Assembly: GCF_033439725.1 (NCBI RefSeq)
Contig: NW_026944387.1
Span: forward strand, 2,604,001-2,668,000
DNA length: 64,000 bases
DNA from: Neurospora tetraspora
Taxonomy: Eukaryota; Ascomycota; Sordariomycetes; Sordariales; Sordariaceae
Direction of reading: 5' to 3'
Made by a program: the position numbers and the translations under genes. Shown one piece after another: positions 1 to 11,450 of the stretch. Numbering within the stretch: the stretch's first letter is position 1; every line of letters begins with the position of its first letter. The notes below the pieces were generated by a model. That model was not told the DNA's origin. It was given only the letters and a program-made list of their open reading frames with translations, and did no database searches.

Positions 1-1300
1 TTGCGTCGGTGTGCGCGGAAGGGGGAGAAGTCACAACACGAAACTATCGCAACTTCCCCTTTCGGGATGTGCTCGGGCTGCGTCTGTCCCGGATGCTTGT
101 CGCCCATCATGCCGCCTTGTCCTTTTTCTGCGAATCCCACTCGTTTCTCATCCGTCTGCAACCGCAAACGGGATGGCCTTGATGTGCCAACTTTCCAGTG
201 CGAGACTTTGCCCATCCGGTCGCTTAATTTCCAATCAGTTCCATGCTAACCGGTGACTGCACGACCGCGGAGCAGTTTGAAATCTCGATGTGATACGGCG
301 CACAGTTCCAGCGCTTGGTTACACCGGATAAGCAGCGGTAAACCGGGTATTTGGGGGAAAAGGTTGCCTGTGCTAAGTCAGCGTTGGATGTTGAATGTGT
401 GTGTATAGTATACTCCGAGGTTGAAGACGGTGTGTGTTTGATGGCACTGCATCGCTGACCAGGTGAGCGAGTGTGATGATGATCGTCCAACGTCGACGGG
501 GACGCAAAAGCGCCAAGAGCGGAGATGCCCATGGGCTTCGACAGCCAATATCCACCTTGCTCACGTTCTCATTTCCCTTTTCCACCTCATGATGAGCGCT
601 CATGCTGAAGCGAGCATCTCATATGCGTCTTGTCTCGGTCATCAGCCTTCGCTACCACTAAATAGACTTGTCATGATCCGCCCGCCCGGTTCTTGGGCGG
701 TGATCTGTAATCTGTAGGACCGGCGACTCGCTCGGCGAGTAACAGCAAGTCAGCAGCCAGGATCGAGGATTCACAACAATTTCTCATTCTCCCTTAATGC
801 CCGAGCCATGCGTGCATGTGTGAAATGGCACTTGTAAGCTGTCCCGACGCAAGAAGGGTCTGGCTTGTTTGAGAGACAGAAAGAGAACTCTGCCACTCAT
901 GGCCACTCATGGCTGAAAATAAAAAAGGTTGAGGCTGAAGCTATGTTGCGGGAAGCCCCTTGTGCCTGATGTCACACATTGTGATGTCAGCTGGAGATCG
1001 GGACGAGTTCCGTCGTCGTCGAGATCTGCCACACAAAAAATACCCTACAATGCTGGTCAAGTACCGGGGTGCAATGACAGGCCTGGCCCTTGCATTTTGG
1101 GGGAAGTGATGGCTTGGATGACTGAATTATTTTGTGTACAGCAAAGTGCGGTCAAAGGGTCTATCGCGCTAGCGGTCTTGGCTCCCAAGTGTTCCCAACC
1201 GGATATAGTAAGTGGCTCGAGCTTCTTCTCCATCGGCCTCCACTCTTTGCTCCCACTTCGACCGGAGTGGTTAGATGATATGACCCTATACCCAAAGCTT
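1..1300. other. Left flank, no supported gene
   Basis: The base composition is normal and contrasts sharply with the AT-rich DNA that begins near position 1,300. Several short reading frames are open, but they overlap on both strands and none shows a recognisable domain or convincing splice structure. This may be the regulatory flank of a gene lying to the left of the window. Nothing firmer can be supported. Confidence 0.5.
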
Positions 1301-2035
1301 CCTAACCTTATATTCCGTGCATTTACATATAAAATTAGTCTAACTTACAAAAGAAAAAGATTAATACAATTATTATAATACGTATTCGTACGGAATCAAT
1401 TCAATATATTAAATTAATAATAGTAATTCGAATAAAGTCCGATAATATATTTATAATATATCTAGAATATATCTTAAGCTATAAATAAGAAAATTAGGCT
1501 TTGTAGGCTCATTCAGGTTATATATATAAAAGTCCCCCCGTGGAAAAATAATCTTATTCGTTCGTTTAAAGTTCCCCTACAGAGAAATATAAAGTCTAAT
1601 AATATATTTTTAATATATTTGGAATATATTTTAAATTATGAATAAGGAAGGAATAAATTCCGTAGGTTTATCCAAATAGCAGCGGAATTTGCACCAAATA
1701 GCGTAATTCCGGCCTTTACCGCCTTATTTAGGACGGTAAAGAAGAAGACTTATAATAAATCGATATTTAGTAAAGGATTTATTAAAAATATATTTAAAGT
1801 GAAATTTATAAATATATTTAAATTCTTTATATATTACATAAATAAATTTAATAGAAGAATTAATATTATTACGCTTTTTATATATATTCTTTATTAATTA
1901 GGTATTAATTTAAATATTAATTAAATTAATTAAAGATAGCTAAAAACATATTAGGAATAAATCAACGAATTATTAAAAATAGATCTAAAATATTTAGATT
2001 ATTATTCTTTTAGAAGAGGACTTTTATAAGACCGT

Positions 2036-2205
2036 CTTCCTCCATATCCGCCTCCTCTTTATTCCTTTTTTCCTATATATTTTATTACTCCTCCTCTTAT
2101 ACTTCCTACCATTCCTCTTCTTATACATCTTCCTACTCCTCCTCCTACTCCTCCTTTTACTCTTCCTCCTATACCTCCTATTATTCCTCCTCTTCAATTA
2201 ATAAT
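2036..2205. repeat. Degenerate CT-rich (polypyrimidine) tract
   Basis: The plus strand is almost purely pyrimidine, with many TCCTCC and CTTCCT units broken by short TATA words. C followed by C or T is not a RIP target, so a pyrimidine-rich strand would keep its C residues while its surroundings lost theirs. On the minus strand it would read as a Glu/Lys/Gly-rich low-complexity segment. Confidence 0.6.
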
Positions 2206-3128
2206 GAGTCCGATAAGTCCGATTCTTTATTAATAACTATTACTTTACATTTTTTAGAAATAACCGGCTATAAAGTCCTATTAGGAATAAGGACGGTTAT
2301 AGCCTAACTAGAAGTTATAAAGGTTATAAAATCCTTATACTATCCTAAATTTATTTATAATTAATTTCAGATTATTTAGAGATTAATTAGGAATAAATTA
2401 TATACTAATAATAATTATATAAACTTTAAACTTAATACCTCCGATTAAAACGTTAGGTAAATACTCCCTAAAAATATCGTAAATACCTTTCAAATATTTA
2501 ATAAAATTACTATAGGTAATAAATATAATTTAGATAGGTTAAAAATTAATTATTAATTTAATATCGATAATATTCAAATATTATTTATATTAAAACTATA
2601 TTAAATATCCGCGCTATTACAATCCGGTTCAAACTCTTTCCAACGGTAAAGAATCTTACTAAGGGCAACTATATATACGCCCTATAAAATAATTAGCGGG
2701 GATAGATTAAAAATAAATTAAGGATAAATTAACGATCGGTTTTAATATTTATATATTTATTAATTTCTAAAGGGGGTACTACGGCCTAACGCTTACTTTT
2801 ATCCTCGGGTTTAGCGGGTTTTTAATCGCTATCCAAATATTCCTTATATACGTTGAAAACTATAAATTTACAATACGCGAGCACTATTATAGAAAATAAA
2901 TCGTTAATAAATCTCTAATTAATTTTAATAGATTGCGGAGGAGGGGCGGAAAGTAGACGGGGGTAAATTAATAAATATTTAAATAGTCAAAGAAGAATTA
3001 GAGAAAAGAAATTTGAAAAGAAAAGATTCTAATTAATATAACAAGTATTCCTTTTACTAAATTAGTAAATATAAATACGTAATTGCATTATTTATATTGT
3101 ACTATATATATCCTCTAAAAGGGATAAA

Positions 3129-3365
3129 ATATCGGATAAAATCTATAGTATAAATTAATCTTATATAAGACCGGGATAAGTTTAATTTTATTCGTTCAAT
3201 TATTTATACTAATTTTAATTTTTAAGATAATATTGTCAAAATTTTATATAGACCTGGTTAACGATTGTATTATAAAATTTGGTACTATAATATAATTAAT
3301 ATTTATACGGATGATATTTTTGAGAAGCTACTAATTCGAATTATATATTATTTTTTTCATATCTA
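3129..3365 (+). pseudogene. Fossil reading frame, family unknown
   Basis: One plus-strand frame reads as plausible protein for about 78 codons with only four internal stops, all TAA. It includes the stretch RPG-stop-RLYYKIWYYN followed by IYTDDIFEKLL. If the stops were CAA, the frame would be continuous. I do not recognise the family. The TDD triplet alone is not enough to call a polymerase or transposase. The composition is the same as its surroundings, so it is part of the RIP-damaged repeats. Confidence 0.35.
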
Positions 3366-5669
3366 AAAAAAAGATTATAAAGTATATTATAAATTTAAAT
3401 ATATTAAAATGCTATGTAGTAAAATAGTACGTAGCAAAACGCTCACTAGTAAATATTTATTTATAGAGAAAGTTTTAATATATAGACTTTAAATTTAGTA
3501 TAATTCTCTACATAGAAATATTAAATATTTAACTTCTATTTATATATACAAAATAAGAAAAATATTTAATATAAAGCATTTATTATTAATATATAAAAAT
3601 TAACCGACGGGTAGGAATATAAGACCCGATCGTTATTTTATAATATACGAATAAATATAAATAAAATTTAGTATTAAATTCGAATATCGAGCGAATTTAT
3701 TAATAGATTGGCTAAATTATAATATAATTAGAATAGGATTTAACTATTATTTATAAAAATAAAACGAAATGTTAATAAATTCCTCTTTTACGTCCTAATC
3801 TTTATTTTAGGGCTAAATAAATACGAATAATTAAATAATATAGAATTCTATAAGCATAATCGAATATAATTTAATTAAAAAGGTATTGATTTAGTATTAT
3901 AATTAAATACTAATAATTATTCGAACCCTATTACTAAATTATTTATCTTTTATTAGATAAATCCTTAACCCGATTCTAATTATCAAAAGTTTTATATATT
4001 TTCGCCTACTACGTCCGCTACTTTCTTTATAATATTTAATAATTTATTATATTTATTTTTAATTATATTTATAATTTTGTTATCCCGCTGTTTTTTTAAA
4101 GTAATTCTATTTCGGACGGCTTTATTCACTATTTTTTATACTTATCGGAATATATTAACAAAAAGGCTTTTAAAAATTTATATTCGCGTTAATATATTAG
4201 TATAATTAGTAGTTATTTATATTATAAATTATATTATAATATAGTAAATATTACAATTAATTAATTTAAATTCCGATATTATATCATTAAACTAAATTAA
4301 ATTATTATTTATAAATTGGCCGCTTAGAGCTATTATAATTATAATTAGTACGCGTCCAACGGATAAAGGGTAATTGTATATTAAAATTAATATATACCCT
4401 TAAACTATAGAAATTGCTCCCTATACAATTCCGCTAGGCAATCTAATTTAAAATAAACTTTCTCGTTATTATCGTCCTTATTATCCAATCCCTATCGCAA
4501 TTCTAATTCCTTTAAACCGTTTTTTTAAATATTGATTAAAAGCTTTTTTATTAAGTCTAATAGATTTTTACGCGATAACTAATTCCCTAATTAACGGTAA
4601 TCGTATAGAAAAAAGATTTTTAGAGCAGTTAAACGACAATATAGTTATAACGAATACAATTTTAATAAATTATCGAATTTTTTTATATTTTCATGCTATT
4701 TAAAACTATAATTAGTATTGACTTCGAATTATACAATACAGTAAAGCTAATATAAATTTAAATATAATATCCGAATAGCCATTAATTAATCAGTAAAAGC
4801 GATAAATACGTATCCGGCAATTTAATTTATTCGATATTCTTTAAATTATAATAATATAATATTAAAGGGTTAGATCTTCTTTCGTATTATTAATAATCGG
4901 GCGATAATGGGTTAAAAACGCCCGGTCTAAAATATAATTATAAATATTCCAATTAATAAATATTTTTAGTAGGGTTTTTCTAATTAGGGAGTAGAGTAAT
5001 AAGAACGGCCGCTTAAATTTTAAGAGTCGAAGTTTCTAAGATGGCGAATATAAAAAAACTTATAATAAATTATTATTTAAATAGTTAAATGGTAATAAAT
5101 CAATAATCTTCGCATATTGATTAGATACATTTAATATAAAATATAATATTGGATAATATAAAGTTCTAATACATAAGTACAAAAAGGAAAGTTTAGTTAT
5201 TTAACATTAGGGGTAAATATTTCTATTTATATTCGATAAATTAATATAAATTATAAAATAGGGTATTATAAATCGGATTTAAAAAAAAAGTATGTACCTT
5301 AAGAAATATAAACGGGAGGAATTCCTAATATTCAATTATTAATTATACTACTATTTTATCTTATTCTATTACTTTTTCTATACTACGCTTCTTCTTCTAT
5401 AGTAATCATCTGGATTCTTTATTATATTTAACGTTTTCATTGGCATTCTCTATGGGCTATACCGATAGTAGCGGCCGCACGATAATTAAAATAATTAAAA
5501 CTTCAATCAACTAATAAAATCTAATATAATATATAGGCTGGGAATATTATACTTTACGTATAATCATTATATATTTATCGTTAATTATAATAAATTCTTT
5601 ACCCAATTACTTTTTTTTTTGACTAAAGATAATATATTAATAATGTTACGTTAATAATAACGCTCGTTT

Positions 5670-6095
5670 TTACCTAACTTATCTATAACGAAACCTACAG
5701 TTAATAAAATAAATAAAACTTAGCCGAAAAACACATCTATGGGGTTATAAATCCTAACTTATCTATAAATTAAACCTACAACCAATAGAGTAATAAGGGC
5801 TTAACGTAAAAATTAAGAACAAACGGTAACTATGAATCGTACTTAAGGGAAGTATAATAAAAGAAGCAATATAGTAAAAGAATAATATAACAAAATAAGT
5901 ACAAAGGATTAACAAAATAAACAAAACTTAATCGAAAAGTACGTCTATAGGGTTATAAGTCCTAACTCATCTATAAACTAAGCCTACAACTAATAAAGCA
6001 ATTAGGGCTTAACACAAAAATAAAAAATAAATGGTAACTATAAATTATACTTAAGAGAAGTATTAATAAAGAAAATAATATAATAAAGTAGGTGC
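5670..6095. repeat. Diverged tandem repeat, period about 208 bp
   Basis: A unit beginning AAAACTTA near 5,715 and again near 5,923 contains the same ordered words: TCTAT(G/A)GGGTTATAA, TCCTAACT, ATCTATAAA, CCTACAAC, AGGGCTTAAC, GGTAACTAT and ACTTAAG. A third, partial copy of the CCTAACTTATCTATAA part lies near 5,673. The copies differ mainly by C/T and G/A, which suggests independent mutation after duplication. Confidence 0.6.
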
Positions 6096-6508
6096 GAATA
6101 TTAAATATTAATAAAATATAAAAGAATAAATAGCGAATAAGGAGAGACCCGCTAAACAAATAGAATAGGATATAAGAACATTTAATAAAAACTCGCTAGA
6201 ACTATTGAATACAATAAAAATATAATAATAAAAGTATAATATACTCCCGATTCATTTATTCATTATTCCAATATAAATAAAGGACTAAACTCTGACTAAC
6301 CTAGCTAATTCTAACTATATAATTAATTCTAACTATATATCTTTAAACCTATTCATTAATCTAGCGCGAACGACAACGGCATCAAAATCCACCTAATCAA
6401 TCTATATAGTAGCCCTCAAAGCATTATATTTTTAAGCGTTTTACCAATCCATATTATATATATAACAGGATAATTACTAGAGAGGCGGCAAATTAATTAA
6501 ATAGTCTT

Positions 6509-6538
6509 CCCTTGGGCGGAGCCGGATATGCCCGAGGG
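6509..6538. repeat. GC-rich hairpin
   Basis: CCCTTGGGC at 6,509-6,517 pairs with GCCCGAGGG at 6,530-6,538, a nine-base stem with one mismatch around a 12-base loop. It is unusually GC-rich for this block. It lies about 1.2 kb beyond the C-terminal end of the Helitron fossil in that element's reading direction, where a Helitron's 3' hairpin could lie, but no clean CTRR end follows it. Confidence 0.4.
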
Positions 6539-6595
6539 AGATAGTGAAGCGCCTACGAGTCTACATCTTAAGCTGTGAAAAGCTAAATCTACATT

Positions 6596-6611
6596 AAAAA
6601 AAAAAAAAAAA
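6596..6611 (+). repeat. A16 homopolymer
   Basis: Sixteen consecutive A residues are followed by a C/A-rich stretch (CACTAACC, ACACCAACC, ATTACCAA) that keeps CpA dinucleotides rare elsewhere in the block. A similar ACCAAA-rich stretch lies near 8,150-8,220. Confidence 0.7.
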
Positions 6612-6754
6612 CACTAACCAAAACACCAACCAAAACATTACTAAATATTACCAAACATTACCAATTATCACTCTCCAATTCAAATTTCTATCATTATTCC
6701 AAATAACGTTCTAAACGTCTTTATAACCTCTACCTCTTCCATCTACTATCACCA

Positions 6755-6770
6755 ACCCCTGCGAAGGGGT
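6755..6770. repeat. Perfect 6-bp hairpin with GCGA loop
   Basis: ACCCCT, loop GCGA, AGGGGT. It is a perfect stem in a small GC-retaining patch (about 6,740-6,850) inside the AT-rich block. Its role is unknown. It is a second candidate structure near the 3' side of the Helitron fossil. Confidence 0.4.
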
Positions 6771-7739
6771 GCTATAAGGGCCCTATAGTATAGTAGCGTA
6801 CGAGGACGCTTAAAGCGCCATTACTAGTATAAATAGAGACCGTATATTCGAATTGTATCTATACTTCTTTCTTTCTCTTTATTCTATAATGTGACTATTA
6901 AAACGCTTTATCTCGTCTACGCTAACCTCTCTCAAATCTATATTAACTTAACCGCTAGGGGGACCGAATTAGTGAATTTACTTATAAAAGTCCTATAATA
7001 TCAATATAAAGTAAAGAAATTAAAGTATAGGTAAGTTACGGACAATCCTTCGGAGTAAGTTTAAGAATTCGTTCTCTAGAAATTTAAGGTAGGGTTCGTA
7101 CTATAAGTCCTAAATTCTTTTTTACTAAAATTTCATCTATATTTCACTTTCTATTTAGTTTTACTTTATATCGAATAATTATTTTTTTAATACTTTTTAC
7201 TTCTATTATTTATTATTATATAAATAAGAATATTGCAAGAACCTAGTAAACGAGAACTATATAAAAACTATATAAATGAATTATATTAATCATTCACTTC
7301 AATCTATCCTCCTTTTAATTGCGGCGGTCTATTAATACTAGTATTTGTGTAGGGTCTTCTACGAAGCCTTCCTATACTAGCTATATTATTTGCCTTGCCT
7401 AGAGTACTACCAATTCTACTACCCGGCAGTCTTTTACGACGTTTACTGCTAAAGTAATTCTAGCCGTAAGTAGTTGTACGTTAGTAAGCAGTCTTCTCCG
7501 AAGTCTAGAAGTATTAGGAGGTTTACCGTGGGGTTTACTGCGTAATCTCCTTCCCTAAAGCGGCCGACTATTATTAGTATTATTATCGTCGTCGATATTA
7601 CCCGGTCCTGGCGGAAATTGATATACCTAGTTGGAAGCCGGAAGACTACCCAGATTATAGATATAATATAGTAGTAGGGGTTAATTTAAATATAATTATT
7701 AAGATATATATTTAATTATATTTATAGTTCGGTAGGTAT

Positions 7740-10022
7740 AGGTCTTAGTATTTTTAAACTGCAAAGTATCTATTTCGAAGTTTTCGTCGAATATAATACC
7801 GTCGAGGGTACGAATATAAGAAACGGCTATATATAATAGAACAGCTGCAAAGTCCTTCTTTAAAATATCGATAACCGCTTTGTTTAATATTTAGCCCTAT
7901 ACTTTATAAATTATAATAGTATATACAATCGTTAAAGGGAATTAGATTCTTATATAAGAAAGAACTCCTTTTATAAATTTTCGAATAGACTGGAATATCG
8001 GTATAATATACTTGGGGTCTTCGACATTAGGGTAATTTAGGTCTTCGAAGTAGTTGGATCCTCTATAATTAGGGAAATGGACGAATATAACGAAAGGGGG
8101 GTCGCCGGCTTCTGGACTATGAAAGAGTTAGCAAACTAAATAAATATATAAATACCAAACATATAAATACCAAATAGATAATACCAAACAGATAATTTAC
8201 CAAATATTATATAACTAATTGCCATCCTATACAATATTAACAACCGTACCAATCGAACTATTAACTAAACCAACTTCAATCCAGAAATTCTCGGTAAATA
8301 TAATTCTATCACCCTTAATATAAGTAAATTTATTATATAAATTACTAATATTAGTATATTTAATATCTTTAACGCTAGGAAGAATATTAGTAACCTAAAC
8401 TATGAAGGCTAGAAATTATAACTCTTCTAAATAATGAAGGTTATATTTATTAATTATAGTATTAGTTAAGTAGATTCGTAAGATGTTATTGAAAGAAGTT
8501 TATTTGGGTATTAATAATCGAAATTTAATATAAATTAATAATAACGTCCAATTGGTAATAATAAAATTATTATATTGTAATCTATTTAAGGCCTTACGGA
8601 ATACAATTTAAATATTACCCTATTAACGGATAATTTACTTTAATTTAATATTTTAATCGAAATCGAAGTAATAAGCTCAGCTACTACGTTATATTAAGTC
8701 CAATGTACCCGCTAAACGCTTCCTTCTTTACTTATTTATCTTATTAAAAAACCTATTTATATTATTATTATTACTAAATACTTCAAGGAGGGTATTAGGA
8801 TCATTAGCGAATTCAAAGGGTTCTTAATAAAATAAGGCCTTTTACCCAATAGGTAGTAATTAGAAGAAATCCTTAAAAAGAAAAATATTAGCACCGCCAA
8901 ACCGTTTACCCTAATCTTTAATAAAAGCTTAGCGGAGATAGTTATCAATAAAACATATATTCTTTATACCTAATATAAACTTCTTATTAATAATAAAATA
9001 TTTAAAAAATCTAAATTTATTTTATAAGTAAATAAAATTATTACCTTATAAATTAACCAAACCCCCAATACCAAAAGGAAGCTATAGAAGAGAATGAAGG
9101 GTATAACCTTCTATATTATTAGCAACTATACTAATAAGAATAATATAAGTAATAGGGTCTAAAAAGTAATGATTATTAGCCATTTCCTTAAACTTATAAA
9201 ATAGCAAACGAATAAAATAGGATTTACTAATACTACCTCTACCGTCGACTTAGATAAATAATTATTCTAAATTCTAATTATTAAATATAACCTAATAATA
9301 ATTAATAAACTAATTAAACACCATATATTATTCAATATTAAATGTATCGTATATACACTATATAATAAATTCTATATTAAGAAAATTAAAGCTATTATTT
9401 CGAAACTTCTAATAATCCGTAGCTAGAAAAAGAAATTCCTAGAACTTAGTGATATAGTATTAATACCAATCGTAATCGATATTAATATTATAAGAACCCA
9501 AAACCTCGCCTTCGAAATCGTTATTATCATTAATACGGCAATTAGGATTATCTCTAACAATATCTTCCCAACTAAACTTATCTAATTCCTCTTCTAAACC
9601 TACTTCAAACTCCTCTTCTAACTGCAGAGGTAGAAATCTACTATAATAATCTTTGGGGTACTCTAATTTATTAATATAGATTTCATAATATACTACGTAT
9701 ATATTATTAAAATTATTATATTGAATATTATTAATAATATAAAAATTATCAGGCTTTTAATAAAGGTAATATAATATTAATTTAATTCGCTTAAAATTTC
9801 GCCGGCTCCTCTCATTATCCTATTTATAAATAGGAAAGTAATTAATAACCCTCTTTCTAATACAATCTGTAAAGGGTCTAGGATATAATTTAATATAATC
9901 GAATTTAATAATAAATTCGAAAAATAAAATATAAAAGTAATAATCTTCATAATTTATACACTTCTAATAGACTAAACGAGTTTATCTAGCCTTATTAACT
10001 ATATTAATATAAATACCTTCAA

Positions 10023-10118
<96 letters not shown>

Positions 10119-11450
10119 TACTAGCAGTAGTAAAGGCGGCTCTTCAATCGGTAGCCTAAAGATTCACTTCGGGATTAAGAATAATAGCACCTCAATTATT
10201 TCGATAACGGTAATCTACTATAATAATTATACGGGTACTTTCCTATAAAAGAATGTTAAATAGAAGATAATAGACTTCTTAGGCAAATTAATTACGTTTA
10301 ATAATAAATCTATTTATACATTTAATTATAAATTACTTAATTGAATTCTTAGCCGTAATTTGAGGTATTCATTCGGTAACAATTTTATTATAAAACTTTA
10401 TCCTCTTTTCAACTTTAAAAACGTACTTAATAACGTAATTTAAAATAGTATTTATATTAATATATAGTTAAATATTAATATTAACTATCTAATTAATTAT
10501 CATAAAAATATTATGTTAATTAAGAATACTATTATTTTATTTATTGTCGAAAAGCTAAAACTTAAAGTTAATATAGGTTATAAACAAAGGGTATTTATAT
10601 AGCTTCCCAGCAAAGTAAAAGCGGCAAACCTTTTATTCGGGTACTGGGAATTTAAAGTCCGGGATTTATCGTTGGCCGAGAAAGGCTCGAATTTAGTGAC
10701 GGGCTTGAAAGTAATAAGTATCGCTATAAATATATCTTTATATATAATTAATTATAGTTGTAAACTTTTAGAAAGTAAATTTAATAGTATCTATCCTTCT
10801 ATTTAAAATATCGTAGCGTTTAAGGTATTTAAGAAGACGGGAAATTGTGACTAATTGAACTAGTTAATTCTAAGTATTAGGATTTTAATTACTACTAATA
10901 GTAGCAATACCAGGAGCTAGACCTTTTAAATCCTTACCCTCTCTAAACTAGGCTTCTACTAGCTACTTAATACTATTAAATATTAGATTCTATATTACAA
11001 TATATAAACCCTACATTTCAATATATTATCTTCAGATTTCTAGATTAGTTAAATTAGGGGTATTAATATTATTTACCTAATAAATACTATAAGTATAGCT
11101 AATTCTTCGAACTTAGAATTCTAATTTCTACTAATAATTATTAAATTTAAATTTTAAAAGCAAAATTTATTTTTCAAATAATTAAAACCTTTGAAAGAAA
11201 TAGTAAGTAGCGATATAAAGGTTGTAGAAAATATTAACTTTAGAAATATAATAATAGTCTTTATTATTAAAACCTAATTAACGCTTGTAATCTAGTATAT
11301 ATTTTACTAGATTTTCCTAATATAATTCGGCGATACTAACGTAATAAATATAATTAGTATACCTAAGAAGTTAATATATAATAGTAATTTATGAAACTTC
11401 TTAATCTAATATAATTATATCCTTCAAGGGTATCCGAAAATGGAATAATA
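7740..11450 (-). mobile_element. RIP-inactivated Helitron (Rep/helicase fossil)
   Basis: Helitrons are rolling-circle transposons whose single protein joins an HUH Rep nuclease to a PIF1-type helicase. Reading the minus strand gives both parts. The Rep core is at 11,121-11,086: EF-stop-VRRISYTYS, where the family has E-F/W-Q-x-R-G-x-x-H-x-H-G; both catalytic histidines now read Tyr. Rep-type sequence follows: CRFYF near 10,620, LN-stop-HNIFMIIN near 10,500 and LNYVIKYVFKVEKR near 10,420. The helicase follows: Walker A GRGSISKS at 9,243-9,220 (from GRGGTGKS), NNIEGYTLHSLL near 9,100, motif II relic IINKKF near 8,985, motif III-like FKDFF-stop-LLPIG at 8,875-8,842, ENFWIEVGLVNSSIGTV near 8,290, motif V FPLTIVYTIIIYK at 7,941-7,894 and motif VI LLYIAVSYIRTLDG at 7,839-7,810. 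The catalytic losses and stops examined fit C-to-T or G-to-A. One frameshift near 11,350 is likely. The element is dead, and its ends are not defined. Confidence 0.88.
10024..10116. repeat. Perfect (ATT)31 microsatellite
   Basis: Thirty-one uninterrupted ATT units. On the minus strand they are AAT codons, in frame with fossil Helitron sequence on both sides (TTASS before the run, IEGIYIN after it), so they read as a poly-asparagine run between the Rep and helicase domains. If the ancestor was (AAC)n, every C stood in a CpA and RIP alone could have produced a perfect AAT tract. Confidence 0.95.

Noticed and set aside
1-1378. Overlapping short frames on both strands, including a 149-codon frame at 929-1,378
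   Set aside because: No domain, no splice logic, and the frame runs into the AT-rich block. Composition alone explains them.
5971-6159. 62-codon minus-strand frame rich in Leu/Ile/Phe/Tyr
   Set aside because: It lies in the AT-rich tandem repeats; AT-rich DNA encodes such residues by default.
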